DNA from: Sphagnum compactum
Taxonomy: Eukaryota; Bryophyta; Sphagnopsida; Sphagnales
DNA length: 64,000 nt
NCBI GenBank assembly: GCA_965153455.1
Contig: OZ234500.1
Coordinates: 6,572,001-6,636,000, forward strand
Direction: 5' to 3'
Position 1 is the stretch's first letter; the number at the start of each line of letters is the position of its first letter. The notes below the pieces were generated by a model that was not told where the DNA came from, searched no databases, and saw only the letters and a list, made by a program, of their open reading frames with translations. Both the position numbers and the translations under genes were made by a program. Positions 36,342 through 49,159 of this stretch are shown here, piece after piece.

Positions 36342-38147
36342 TTGGAACATGCTATTCAAATGGGGTTTATTGATAATTTGGTTTTGATGATTGCTAAGGG
36401 CAATATGCCTTTGTCTGTTGTTGAGAGCCCTTGGTTGAAGCAAATGGTGTTGCGCATTTGTGGTCAAGTCAAGTTTCCTTTTCGAAACAACTTGTTCGTG
36501 AACACATTCCTGCTCTATTGCAAACAACCATGGCATCTTATGTGCTCCCTGCCATTGCTCGAAATGCAACTGTGACAACATTATTTGATCTTTGGATGTT
36601 GAGGTCAAGCTATGACACTTTTACCTTAGTCATCAATTTCATTAACCCTAGCCGGGTTCCTTATCACATTACTATTGGACTATTTGAAGCACCTAATACT
36701 TCCGGTGCAACTCTTGCAGAGCAAGTGAAACTTTTATTGGCAGAATTCAACTTGACAAACAAAAAGTCATTGTGTATGGCAAGGATGAAGGAGATAACAT
36801 GAATCCTCTCACAATTACCCTCACTTTTGTTGTGTCATGTTAGTTTCTATTGTTACCTCAACCATTTGATTTCTAGCTTCTGATTTGGTCATGTTATGTC
36901 AAAGGCATGTCAGTATGCCATGAATGAAGCTAAGGTGGGTGCGGGCATGAAATAAATTAGTTTGGAAGATGCACAAGCTACTCTCTAGAAGACAATTATT
37001 TGAACTAAGAAGTCTCGTAAGGGCAGACTTGAATGAAAAAAAGCTTGCCATGAGGCTAACATGCAACATAGAAAACTCAAAACCTCGGCGAAAACACATT
37101 TTGCTTCAAATGTAATTTTATTCCAAGAAACCTTGGAATATGCGAATGCTATCAACATTTGTTACACCCAACAAAGTTTAGCTCTACGAGCTAAGATTCT
37201 CAGTGGGCTAACATGTTCTATTGTTCAAGTAGTATTTAAAACCCTAAACCCAATTGTCATCAATGCTTGTTGAATTAATGTAAAAGATACAAGTTACTAT
37301 CTGATGCGTTGTTTGTTGTTTTGGTGATCATGATGAGGACAATGAAAAGGGAGTATGCATGTTGAGCTGCTATTATTCCTCCACTTCAATGTAGTGAATT
37401 TGACCAAGAGATAGAAATCATGTATGGCAAAATAGTTGTTGAAATCATTAATGTGTTGCGTATTTTTCTAGGTTTTGTAAAATCATTCTTTTGAGACAAA
37501 GTTCATAATATGGTTGCTTTGATGTTAGATCCACGCTTCAAAGGCATGGATTGCATCATGGATTACATTGGCAAGGATCAAGTTGCCACATTAGTGTAGT
37601 AGTATGATGATTTGATTTTGAAGCCCATGCTGAAAGCTATTATGGGTTTTTTGAATCCAAGTCAAACTACAAGCTTAAATCCTCCACCACCATAATAACC
37701 TTCAACTTCACGTGGATTGTTCAAGGCAATAGCTTCAACTCAAGAAGTTATTAAAGGTCTTCTCAAAGCTGAATTGTCTTTGTTTCACAGTTTCCATGTG
37801 GAAAATGTAGATTCTCTTGATCCATTGATGTCGTGGGCTGCCAATGAATCTAGGTTTCCAAATGTGGGTTTCTTGGCACGATAGATTTTGGGCATCACGG
37901 GTTCACAAATTGAGATTGAGCGGATCTTCTTAGGTGCAAGTTTGTTCACTAGTTTGTGACAATGTCATTTTGGAGTTGAGAATCTTGACAAGCTTATCAT
38001 GATATACAAGAATTGGCCTTCAAATGCTCGGCTTGATTGCAAGCTTGTTGATGGAGACAAATTAGCTAAAATTTTTGTGGCTGAAGACAAGTTGTTGGAA
38101 GAAAATGAAGATCTATTTGAAAAGCAGGCTATTTGGAAGAGATAGAA
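36342..38147 (+). pseudogene. hAT transposase relic of a second family
   Basis: Plus-strand fragments in shifting frames keep hAT order. QVKFPFR and LVREHIPALLQTTMASYVLP come first, then TLFDLWMLRSSYDTFTLVINF and IGLFEAPNTSGATLAEQVK (36560-36740). KDEGDNMNPLT follows in another frame (about 36783). Next are KACQYAMNEAKVGAGM and KTHFASNVILFQETLEYANA (36905-37150), then MLDPRFKGMD (about 37525). The dimerisation region has ILGITGSQIEIERIF and GVENLDKLIMIYKNWP (37887-38020). Stops and frameshifts are frequent and no terminal repeats were located. The sequence differs clearly from the hAT relic at 13404-15560. The family is recalled from non-seed-plant genomes and has not been verified. Confidence 0.8.
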
Positions 38148-38155
38148 TTCTAGAT

Positions 38156-38345
38156 GAGGATTCTTGATGTTAGATGATTTTAGATGGACTGCATATCTAC
38201 TCAGATTCTGCACTCAGATTTTGTACATGGCATTCCTCTATAAAACCCATGAGGATTTTTTATGTTAGATGATCTTAAATGGGCTACATATCTACTTAGA
38301 TTTTGCACTCATACTTTGTACATGGCACTCGTTTATAAAACCCTA
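38156..38345. repeat. Two-copy 95-bp tandem duplication
   Basis: Unit 1 is 38156-38250 and unit 2 is 38251-38345. Both start GAGGATT and share ATGTTAGATGAT, CATATCTACT and TTGTACATGGCA. They lie directly beyond the hAT relic and may be part of its 3' untranslated or terminal region. Confidence 0.8.
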
Positions 38346-38699
38346 CACTTTACATTCTTTCTGGGCTCCAAATTCTCCTTGTTTGTTTTTCAATGCATAG
38401 TGTTTGCTTGATGTGCTGGTTTTTTTTCTTGCTTGTGATCAAACTCACTTTGGCCAAAATAAATCCTAAACCTAATACCTAAATCCGGGTTGATATTTGG
38501 CCCCCTGCCTTGTGCCTAATACTTGTGTTGAGACCTGTTTGTTGAATAACAAATATGTTATTATTGATAACATTTTGGTTTCAAAAAATTTAAAATGTTA
38601 ATAAATTTAAAACCCCTACCTGGGGTAAAATAAAAACAAACCTAAAACCAGCAACAGCCTGATATCTTCAAAACCTGATACCAGACCATCACTGGTCCA
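38346..38699. other. Intergenic, nothing recognised
   Basis: AT-rich. It includes CCTGATACCAG-like segments reminiscent of the GTGTTGGG MITE family but too diverged to call. Confidence 0.4.
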
Positions 38700-38855
38700 A
38701 ACCCATTGAATTTCCTTCCAAAATGCCATGTAAACGTCAGTTCAAATTGCCTTGAATTGCTCTTGGATCCTCGTCTAAACGGTGTTGCATCCAATTTATA
38801 GCACTTGAGCAATAGGATGATTGCTCCTGGCCCCCTTAGACCCTCATCTAAAGTG
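38700..38855. mobile_element. Truncated Tourist-like MITE
   Basis: It ends CCTCATCTAAAGTGGCCC followed by TAA, the same terminus as the right end of 6146-6467. The interior shares TGAATTGCTC/GGATCC and TTGCATCCAA-like segments. The left terminus is missing. Confidence 0.55.
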
Positions 38856-40047
38856 GCCCTAAGAATTTGTTTTTGACTACGAGCTAAGGATTCACTTTAT
38901 ATGAAAGCTGCCAAAAGTTAGTTCCAAAATGATTGTTCGTTCACAATATTGGATACACACAGATTTGGCTACTCTCCGTGTGGCTGGCTTTGTAACTATT
39001 GGACATAATGTTTTCTTTGTCTATCCATGATATACGGCCAATTCAAAGCTTTAGGCTTTTGCCATATGGAGGACTCCTGCTGGCTGTCGGTACACAGCTC
39101 TTGGTCATGAAAGACTTTTGAAAAAAACCTTGAAAGACCAACGGTACATGCTACGTGAAAAGAGTGACTTTTTTTGCTATTTTGCGAAGCTTGGAAGAAA
39201 TTCTTCAAAAAACGTGTTATTCTCAATGTAAATTGTGCTTTTCCACGGAATAAAATCTTCACCTTTGCGGTCAAAAAATCAAAAGGAAAAAAAATTGGTT
39301 GGGGGGGGGGGGGGGGGTTTGGGTTTAATCACCAAATATTACATCTTCATTTGATAAAACTCACAAGATCTCTTCATTAGGTAATTCAAAATCGTTAGTG
39401 ATGCGTGATTTGTAATGGTTGATCACTAATTTTGGATCAATCTTGTTATGGATGATTGACATTTTTTAGTTGCATTGGAGTTATGTTGGACAAAAAAATA
39501 TAATTGCAAAAACCAATTGAAAAAGACAACTTTTCCTTTACTAAGTATATGGCTATATCACAAAGTTGGAGAAAAGATATGGAGAAAGGTGGTAGGTCCC
39601 TTCGTTTCCGTGAATTCTATATTTTTTGGAGAATTTTTTTTCCCCTCCCATCTCACTAATTGTGTGAACAAAGACAATTTTTAAGTGGAAAAATAAATTC
39701 ATAATGACCTAACATCCTTAAGAATTCTCTGGCCCTATTCACATTTTGTTTTTCTTGTGCACTTTTCAAATGCCACATGTCAAGTAGTAATACTGTAGGG
39801 CTTTTTTTGTGGCTTTTAAGCCTGCCCAAAACAAAAACATGTGCAGATTCAGTCAAACACTCCTTGTGACATTTTGTAGTAGGGACAAATTTCAGACTCA
39901 TTAAAAGTTAAAATATTTAAAAACACCGTTAATTCCTGAAGGAGCCATTCTTAGTGTTTTTATAAAGCAAGGTTTCCACAGTAGTAGTCAAAGGAAGAAG
40001 CTCATATTTTAATACTTGACCTTGTAAAACACTAAACCAAAACAACA
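38856..40047. other. Intergenic, nothing recognised
   Basis: Contains a run of 17 G at 39301-39317. Open frames of up to 92 codons have no motifs. Confidence 0.5.
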
Positions 40048-40248
40048 CATCACAAACACGAGTTTGGCCCTGCCAATAGACAAGATGTTGTACATCTACT
40101 TACTTACTGTGTCCACACTCTGAACACCAAAAAAAATACGGTCCAATCTAAACAGTTTAAACACTTTCACCAAAGAAACCAGTTCATCAAATGTGAAACT
40201 GATTTTAATAAAGTAAAACTTCCAAAAGTTGGATCCGATGGGATAGTC
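40048..40248. repeat. Dispersed direct repeat, copy 1
   Basis: About 200 bases matching 52575-52768 in the same orientation, with shared segments such as GATGTTGTACATCTAC and TAAAACTTCCAAAA. No function is evident. It may be part of an unrecognised transposon. Confidence 0.7.
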
Positions 40249-40439
40249 CCTGTCCCTGTGGCAATTTTTTTTGTGGCAATTTCTTCATATTTTGGGATGT
40301 GTAAAAATGTTTTCTTTCAACAAAGAAATCACGGATTTTGCAGAATCACATATCGAAAAATAATTTAAAATATAATAATAATAATAATAAAATACTGTAG
40401 GAAGCCCAATACTGAAAGGTATAAACCAGCGACCGTTTG

Positions 40440-40612
40440 GGATAGAAAGCATGTGCCTGGTATCAACAAATGGCACTAACACTGGTAGCAAGAACCATAC
40501 CAGTCTGGTACGATGAGCTATGTATGGCAATATCAGCCCCGTACTAGTTTTATATCCATCTCAAACTGGGTATATACCTCCTCCATACCAACTAAAAATC
40601 AATCTTCATATG
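40440..40612. repeat. Interspersed element, GTGTTGGGTGGGTATC family, partial copy 3
   Basis: The ATACCAG-rich interior, with GGTATCAACAAATGG and AACTAAAAATCAATCTT, resembles 11700-11900. Both termini are lost. Confidence 0.4.
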
Positions 40613-40746
40613 TTACTTACTTAGTTGTGATGGGTTTAGGGTTTATGGAACCATGATCTTTTTGTTCACTTAGGAATTTCATAATTGCACAACGTCGCCC
40701 CCTTATCCCGAGGGCTTAACAGAAAGAGAACTTAGCCATGGAACAT

Positions 40747-40862
40747 AGTGAAGGATGGGTGGTAAGTGGTCAGGAAACAGCTTTCTGTTGGGTTGCAGGT
40801 CCCTTGTTAACCATGGTGGTTAGTTCAGTTGCTTCTTTTACTACCTACCTACTAACAACTCA
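40747..40862. mobile_element. GTGAACCAGCACC-family element, truncated copy 3
   Basis: Matches one side of 26716-27078 (GTGGTCAGGAAACAG, TTTCTGTTGGGTT, TTAACCATGGTGGTTAG) and ends in CTACCTACCTACTAACAACT, the left half of the central palindrome. The other half is missing. Confidence 0.65.
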
Positions 40863-43800
40863 CGAGTAGTTGACTTGATGATATAACACAATCATTTCAT
40901 TTCGGAGTGGAAAATCAAAACTTGTAATATGAACTCTACTCAAGGGTATTTGGCTATTTAGAATATTTACGGCACGGGTTAGGTTTGGATGTCAAACTTG
41001 GGATCACATTCTTGAACGGTTTAACTTGGGTTTGGTTGTCTGAATAGGGTTACAAAAGCAGTTGGCCCACCTCATTAAAAAAACATGTGCCATACTTGAG
41101 AACTAACTAACAAGTTGATGTGTGTACCATAATAGGCTATGAACTCACAAAATCAATACAAAAACTTTTGACTTGACTCAAGGTGTGTGGAATTTTTCCT
41201 CTTGTTGTTGTTGAACCAAGCCACAACACACTGGATTTGGGAGATAGGGTTGGGCTAGTAGTACCAGCCTTCTTTTTAAAACTGGTGTGAAATTTTGCCC
41301 AAAAGGGAAATTAAAAATCAAAAATTCAGAAATGGTAGTGTTTTTGAAGGTTTTCAATCACCAGAAGTGAGAAAATAAAAAAATTGCCAGATCCCTACCT
41401 ATATTTGGTTTCCAGTCTGTAGCCTAATATATAGAAAGATGATTAAAGATGTATACTTCATATTTGATTTATAGCCAGATTTGGCTAAATCTTCCTAAGG
41501 ACAATAGCCAATTTTTGTACATCTTTCTATGGATGGTTGCCACTGTGGCTCCAAAAGAAAATTCCTTCAAAAATATGGGCTAGTACATATTGTACATTTA
41601 ATTTAATTTGCTTGAATATTTATGTGTTTGTTGAGAGGAACATTCTAGTCCATCTTGCCAAAATTCTCCCCTTCCAAGAACATTCTCAAAGAGATTTTAG
41701 TCACATTACAAAAGTGGACCATAATTTCAGCTCCTTTCCAAGATTTTTCCCATCAATTTCTCGACCTCGGAATGTAAACACACCCATCATCAAACACATA
41801 CCAATGAGCAAACACTCCAGTTCATGACTGGTTAACTATCATAGCTCAGCTAGTAACCATTCAATGAGACCTGAAGATCAAAGATTCGATGTTTGTTTTT
41901 AATTAGTAATTGCACTTTTGAAGCTTTAAATCATTCAGAGATGGAATTTGTGTGTTCAGTCATGGGCTCCATAACTTACAAAAATTATCGACGAGGCTCA
42001 TTTGCTTCTTTGGGTAATTAATGATTTGAAACACGGCATTTTCACCCTCCGTTTGGTAACAAGTGAGGTTTATCAAAATTTTAAAAATAAGTAAACACAA
42101 ATGTCTCCCTTAAAGTTTCGTAATTATGGGTGGAGTTTGTCAAAAAATAAATAAATCATAAATCATAAGAAATGGTATCTCATAGAGAAGGAGGTTTATA
42201 GGAGGAGGGTGAGTCATTCTCTATTTGGTGATGGCAGGTTTAACAACAAGAGCACCCCCAAAAAAGCACCTCTTTGTGGCATATCTCATTGCAAATCTAG
42301 TGTCTAACCTAAATCATAACATCCCCTTAAAAAAAGGCTTTATAATCTTAAAAAGGACCTTAAGTACACATCCTACATAGGATCTAAGTAGTGCTATTAG
42401 TACTATTAATTGGTTTGCAAGGTCATAGCCTTCATACTTTTTTTCTTTTGGTAGTTGACCTCTTCATTGGTCCATCACCCAAACTAAAACCTACATTTGA
42501 CATTCCTAGAATGGAAATTGTCCACACAGCCTTGTGACATAAGTGCAAAAAAACTCTTTGTAAATATGCATGCAAAGTCATGCAAAAGACGAGTTTTTAT
42601 TTACGTATCATACCTTTGACTAATGTTAACCACAAATTTTTTGGCAAAAGGTCTCATTGAAAAAACAAAGGGAAAATTATTTTATTGATATTCGCCAAAG
42701 TCGTTGAAAACTAAACCCTCAACTTGTGGAAAATTTATTTATTATCCCAACCATTGGGTTATTATTACAAATACACAACAAAAGGTGTACTTTGCATAGT
42801 TGTTCTTCATGTGTTAAAATTTTGGAAATTTGAAATTGACTAAACTCAAGCATTTAAATAAATAAATATTTGGCAAAGAAGTGTTGAACATCAATTGTAG
42901 GTACCATACGTAACATAATCTTTACACATGGTACAATGATATGAATGAAAACTTGGAACTCTTTCCAAATTTCATGCATCTCCTCTCAACCAACGAGTTC
43001 TATTTACACTAAACATGGAATATGCAATTCAAAAAAGATGATTTGGAAATAATTTCATGGTATGAATCTATGCATGAAATAAGGTAGTATGTTTTGTTTT
43101 GTTTTACTCGTTGAATTTTCCCAAACCACGGTGCTTCATGCCACATTCTTGGTATCTTTGGAAAGCTCTCAATAAATAGAGGTGCACTAACTCAGTTTGA
43201 GACTATTTGGAACTATTGATTATTGAACCATATTTTCAATGAAAATTGAATAAAATCAAAACTCAAAATTGTATTGGAATTTGGAAGTGTTCTTGGCATT
43301 GTTGGAAAACCCTTGATGAATCAAATTTAATAGAGTTTATTTCACAATTTTCAGAGTTAAGGTGTGGAAAATATTGGTTTTTTGAGTGAATTTTGTTGTT
43401 GGATATTCCAAAAATTTGCAAAAATTGGGTTTGGAAGGAAAAATTAGTTGAGCCTTCAATGTGTTCATAGTGCCAAACTTTTAAAAATTCAATTTTGAAA
43501 ATGTGAAAAAACATTTAAAATGTGTTCAAAGTTGTGCCAACACACAAGCTACATCAATAGGGATAGACAAGGGCTTTTTTGAAAACCTCTCTAATGTGCT
43601 TATTACAATTTACAAAGGATATGATTCTTGATGGGTAGATTAGGAAGATGATGGCCTATTTTCTTTCAACTCTCAAGCAAGTTGTTATTTCCTCATCTCT
43701 CGAACAAGATTCATGTGTTCATAAAAAAAATCTTGTAACACTATCCAACTCCACATCTTGAGGCTTCATCATGCATTTACATATAGACTACAACTTCAAA

Positions 43801-45189
43801 TATTCCACAACTTTCCTCTATGAACTTTTCTATTGTGCCCAACATCTCTTCAAGATTATCAAAACGCCCAACACTAATTGTGATGCTAACCTTCACCATT
43901 ATTTTGTTTCCTCTTGCAAAGACTTAAAAGAAGACATGACCTTAAACTAGAAGCAAACAAAGAAAAAGAAATGACATGACCCCCAAATGCAAACCAAGAA
44001 CAAGAAATGACATCAACCTTCTCCCCCTACCCCCCCCAAAAAAGAAAACGTGTTTTCCATGCACCAACAACCCAAAACAAAAAAATCTCACACCCCCCCT
44101 CCCTACCCCACCACCCCACCCCAAAAAACAAATTTGGCTACTTGGGTGTGTGCTAGCTCACCTTGCTAAGAATTTCTATTTCCAACTATCCCCTTCACCA
44201 ATTTTTGGCCGAGGCTAATGGCAAGGGTAGAATTGTGGGGATGTTATTTGTGCACATTGGCGACAAAGCTCTAGAAACTTAAATTAGGAAATTAAACCAC
44301 CCAATTATTTTTTCCAAAATTGACAATCACAATAAGGAGTTGAGGATCATTAACTTTCATTCATTTGGTCCTATCCCACTCATCTCCTTTCGTCTCTCAA
44401 TTTCAAACATAAGCTCTCAATTAGCAATGTGTTAAATGACATTCAAACTTTCTTAAATAATTGCAAGTTCCTAGTGCAAGTGTGTTGAGAGCAAAAGTAG
44501 AACAACTAAACATAAAAGTAGAGTTTTATCCTAGTGTAAATTGTTGAAAGCTAAAATAAAAGTCTAGTCGAATCCTAGTGCAAATTTGTTCAAAGCACAA
44601 ATAGAACAATCAAAAGTAAAAGCAAAGCCTAGTTTGAATGGAATCACATTAGTATACAAGAACTACCTGGAAAGGTTCTCCAAATTCCTATACAATAATT
44701 GATTTCAACATAAAGCAATATTCCTACCAACACCTAGAGCATCACCATGATCAAGATCCTACAAATTTTAGCCTTTTTCATTGCATTAGACTTTAAAATT
44801 CACCCTCACAATCATTAGAAAAAATTCACAAATTATTGATTAGATTTATGATTAGTTTTAAATTGCAAATATCATATGTGATTATTATAGTGTTTAGTCA
44901 TTTTGGACATGTTACAAAGAAATTAGTCACAAAAGACATTATGTGACACCCAATTGCAATGGTAATCACATCCTCCATGCAACTCAACCCTAGGTTTTCA
45001 TGTATTTTTTTGGATGGTCATAAGTTTAGTTGCGCCAAGGTTCCAACTACATTTGTGATTTGCATTTGCAATCACTTTTATGATTCATCTATGCCCAAAC
45101 ATATAAACATGTACATAGACATATGATGACAAATGTCTAGTCATGGGCATTAGTGGTGTAATTATATAGGCTACTTAATATGTAGGTTG
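40863..45189. other. Long intergenic stretch, AT-rich, no gene recognised
   Basis: Short open frames only, including one of 96 codons at 41537-41827 with no motif. A decayed tRNA-like segment lies at 41840-41893 and a C-rich low-complexity patch at 44020-44125. Confidence 0.5.
41840..41893 (+). other. Decayed tRNA-like (Phe-like) segment
   Basis: TAGCTCAGCTAGTAA resembles an A box and D arm, GAGACCTGAAGATC resembles a Phe (GAA) anticodon arm, and AAGATTCGATG resembles a T arm. Acceptor pairing is absent, so this is at best a pseudo-tRNA or SINE head. Confidence 0.35.
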
Positions 45190-46030
45190 AAAATTTGTAG
45201 GTTAAAATTTTGTAGGTAGGTAGCCTAGGTAACTTGGACCTAGGTTGGGTTGTATAGCTTAGTTATCAACCTAGGCCTAGGATAAGCATACGAATAGGTT
45301 ACAAGGTTGAGGATTTGAACCTTTTTCCTTAACCATTACACCACATCTTCAACAAGTATTAATATTTTGTGTCAACATATTATATTATGATCAATTTTTT
45401 TTAACCTACCTTAATAACCTAGCTTAGCTACCCTACCTAGCCTATGTACCTAACTTAACTAGCTAATTAATCTACCTACCTACTTGAACATACTACCTAC
45501 CTACTTTCCTAATTTAGCCTACCCAACCTAGCAACCAACTTACCTACCTCTCTAACCTAGCCTACTTAGCCAAACTACATATTTTATCTAATTACCAAGA
45601 GCCTAATTACCTACTTAACCTACCTAACAAGCTATCTATTTAGTATAACTAACCTAATTACCCACTAAGCTTATTTACAGTCTTACACATCAAATTACAT
45701 AGTCTAACCTACCTACCTAGCCTTTTTAACCTACTTAGCCCACTTAAACTATCTAATGAACCTACCTACACCAAGAGCTACCTAGTTAGGCTACCTACCT
45801 AACTACCTATCTAGTTGAATTAACTTCATAACCTATCTACCTAAGCTAGTTATTCTGCATACTGACCTACCTACCTAACCTACATAACTTACCTACCTAC
45901 CTACCCATTAATTATCAACTTTATTCACATCCTACCTATCACCAACCTACCTACAACATGTACAACCTATCAACCTACATATTACTTACTTAGAATTTAC
46001 TTACGTACCTATTATCAACCCCAAACCTAT
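45190..46030. repeat. Degenerate GTAG/CTAC tetranucleotide tract
   Basis: The first 60-100 bases use GTAGGTAGG; from about 45400 to 46030 the same strand is dominated by CTACCTAC, AACCTAC and CTAGCCTA. No coding frame. The strand switch is the same feature seen in the foldback element at 49160-50560, but clear outer arms were not found here. Confidence 0.7.
45311..45343 (-). other. tRNA-like A-box/B-box remnant
   Basis: On the minus strand, TGGTGTAATGGTTA (45343-45330) resembles an A box and GGTTCAAATCC (45321-45311) a B box, only eight bases apart. As at 3403-3443, the anticodon arm is missing. Confidence 0.35.
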
Positions 46031-46054
46031 CTATCCCTATTTATCATTCATTTT

Positions 46055-46272
46055 TGGATGTGACCAAATTGGATTAAAAACTCAATTTTCATCCATCTAT
46101 TCATCCAAATGTATAACTTAATCATAATACATAATCAAACTTATAAATAAAATTGACGGATAAATTCAATAGTACATACATCAGCTGCAAAAAACAACTT
46201 GTTTGTCATTCGTCATTGGATGTGATTGACTATGGTTGATATGAGCTCATTTTTCATCCATCTTTTCTTCCA
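46055..46272. repeat. 54-base direct repeat flanking a spacer
   Basis: 46055-46108 and 46218-46272 both start TTGGATGTGA and end TTTTCATCCATCT...TCCA. The offset is about 163 bases. Confidence 0.6.
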
Positions 46273-49159
46273 AAATGCAAAGCGCTCACAACAAATAATC
46301 ACATTTGCAACTATAAATTACTGCATGCCAAAATTTAGTTACACTCGTGACTAGAAGTGCTTGTGACTTGGTGACATGTAGGACTATGGCAATTGTAATA
46401 AAGAGAGGTAACCCTAAACCTCTCATGGGACCGAAGTGTGTGCCCCCAACTTGCTAGAGGTTGGGACCAAGAGCTCCAAGTTAGTCACGAGTTTTAATGT
46501 GTTTCACAAATGTCTAAATGGCATGATGAACTTCAGCAATCCAAAGAAGGAGAATGCCTTGCTTGAGCCTATGCTGTGCAATATCATATATAAGCGTTTA
46601 GTTATCTATATCAACACATCAAAATAATCAAATTTTACTCATTTTCATCTTGAAAGAATCCAAATTCCAAAAGTTAAGCAAGGAAACTTGCATACAAATT
46701 CACAACACAAAAGACATGATAACCTACATCGGCTACATTATGGGTGTGTAAATTCATGGTTTCATTTTTTAATTTTGTAATCTTCCCCTTGCCCGCTCAA
46801 AATAGGTATTCAAAATAACTAAAACCAAGTGGGTGGTGGGGTCAAACCTTAGAAGAGTTCTTGGGTGAGGGAACTCCATTGCCCCTTGGAAAATTAGCTG
46901 GAAAGTGATTAATTTGTTGAAAACTAGTCTTAAGAAGGGTAAAGAACCATTTATAGGGTGAAACTTAATTGATGAATATGAAATAAATTATTGAATGGTA
47001 TCCATAAAGATGGTTAGGGGAAAACCCTAAGTAACTCTCTAGTTGTGGTACACAACAAACTTCACCATAAATTTGAACTCTCAATCAACCTTCATCTCTC
47101 CTAGTATTCCAAGTTTAATTATGAACAAGATATCAAAATTATCACCTCAAAATTAAAAGCATCCTTCAAAATGCTGCAATTCATGACCATTAGCACTTTA
47201 AAGAGAACTTTGATGTTAGTTGGAGCTGGTGTGAGATGTTGAGAGACAGAGCTGTGTAAGAGTTTTAGAGATTGGCTTTATGTTTTCTGTCCATTCATCA
47301 TTCATCCCTCATGGTTGCACTAGTGGCTATTGATTGGTTCACTCTGGCCACATTTATTTGCTTTCACACTTGAGTCTTGCATGATAAAATAGGACTTATA
47401 ACACTAGAGAAAATTATGGAGTAGTACGTTATTGCCATGGTTGAAAACCCCATTCTTTGTAAGGGGAACCTGAATCCCCATAAACACTAGTCAAAAGTGC
47501 CAATCCTTTGCATCAACGCCTTTGGGTGCAATGCTTTTTACACTGAAATATAGTCCCTTGTGGTTATACGGAATATGCACCATTGTTTTTGGGCAAGCAT
47601 CTTGATTTTATATGCAAGCTTGCAAAGGAAATATAAAATTAATTTGAAACCATTTATCCTATTACTTAGGGAAAATGGAGTTTGCAATTCTCTTCTCTCT
47701 ATGTGTGAAATGAAGGCTATATATGTGATTTCAAATAATGCGCTCATATAACAAACTTTGGGTTTTTAGATAACAAGTGAAATAAATGCTTCATTTTTCG
47801 GGTTTCAAATGTGTAAATCGTTCTTTGGGGTGGGTTTGTTATGTAATTCACAATATTTTTGCCCATTTTCAAGGTGTATGGAGAATGGAATACTTTATTG
47901 TGCTCTAATGGATCACGGAAACACCTAAGCTCTCTCTAATTATTTTGATGTGAAAATTTTGCTATTAATTGGCATCATATTTCTACAAAAGCTTAAAAAT
48001 GCTCCAAATAACATGTACAAAATTAAGACCATTTGAACTTTACCTAAGCATTACATAGCAAGTGAAGTCACCCCTAAAGTAATTGGAGAGGTCAAATCCG
48101 ATCTCCCATGTACCTTAAAGAAGCCTTTTCTTTCTTTCTTTTTTCAAAATTTTGCACAAATGTGAAGGAAAAAAATTGCTACATATTTACCTGGTTTTGA
48201 TCAAATTTTCGCTAAATTTCAAAAAATAAGTTTCAAATTTTCAAAAGAATTTCACCACATTTTGAATTAGATTTTTGTTTGGGGGGCCTTTTTTATAACA
48301 AATTTTCACTTTTTGGATAAGCTCTACAAACATCAAATGATAAATCTCTCTTCAAATGTTTGCAGTTAATGCAACATCACAGGTTTGGGGGAAAAAAAAT
48401 TTAATCCAGTGATAATAAAGGTAATTGAAAAAAAAATTGACAAATAAGATGCATATTTTAAGGCAGTAAAATGTTGAATGTATAGTTCAACAAAAGACAT
48501 TTATACCTTGAGTGCAAACACGTTAATAAGAACCAAACTCATTCGTTTGAATTATTGCTTAGTTTGAAATATTCCTACAATATTTTAAAATATTTGGTTT
48601 GAAAGTTGAAAAAAATTCAAACTTGAATCAAGAAAACGTTACAATAAATTATTAGGCAAATATATGTTTAAGAATTTCTTTCAAAATGTATTATGTTTAA
48701 ATAATCTTCTCCAAAAATAGAAGTCTTTTATAATGATGCACTTAGACTTTTCTTTTGTCATCAAGTGGCCAAAATTCACTAAAAGGGTCAGTGAGAAGGA
48801 ATGCCCAAAATAAGGAGGGGAAGGGGGGAGATAGATGACTTTGAAATAATGCTCAGAGTTCAATTCAAATGATATGCACACCATGCATGAATTTTTGACC
48901 TTTTTCACTCTATTTGACTGCAATGCATGTCCACAAAACAATGAAACTCTAAGCAAGCCATGTTTCACAAACACAACAACTCCCCCTCATCAAAGGGACC
49001 AAAAGCCCCCTCCCTCCCAAAATTGAGGGAATAGAAAAGTTGTCGGTTTTTCTTCGTATTTCAAACTTGACCCAACAAGTTATTGGGTCTTTGCAAGTCT
49101 AACCAAATTTAGCCTGCACAAAATGCTCGGGTATTTTGTCAAGTTCACTTTTCTCATTT
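46273..49159. other. Intergenic, AT-rich, nothing recognised
   Basis: Only short open frames, the longest 97 codons (48681-48974, minus), without motifs. Confidence 0.5.
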
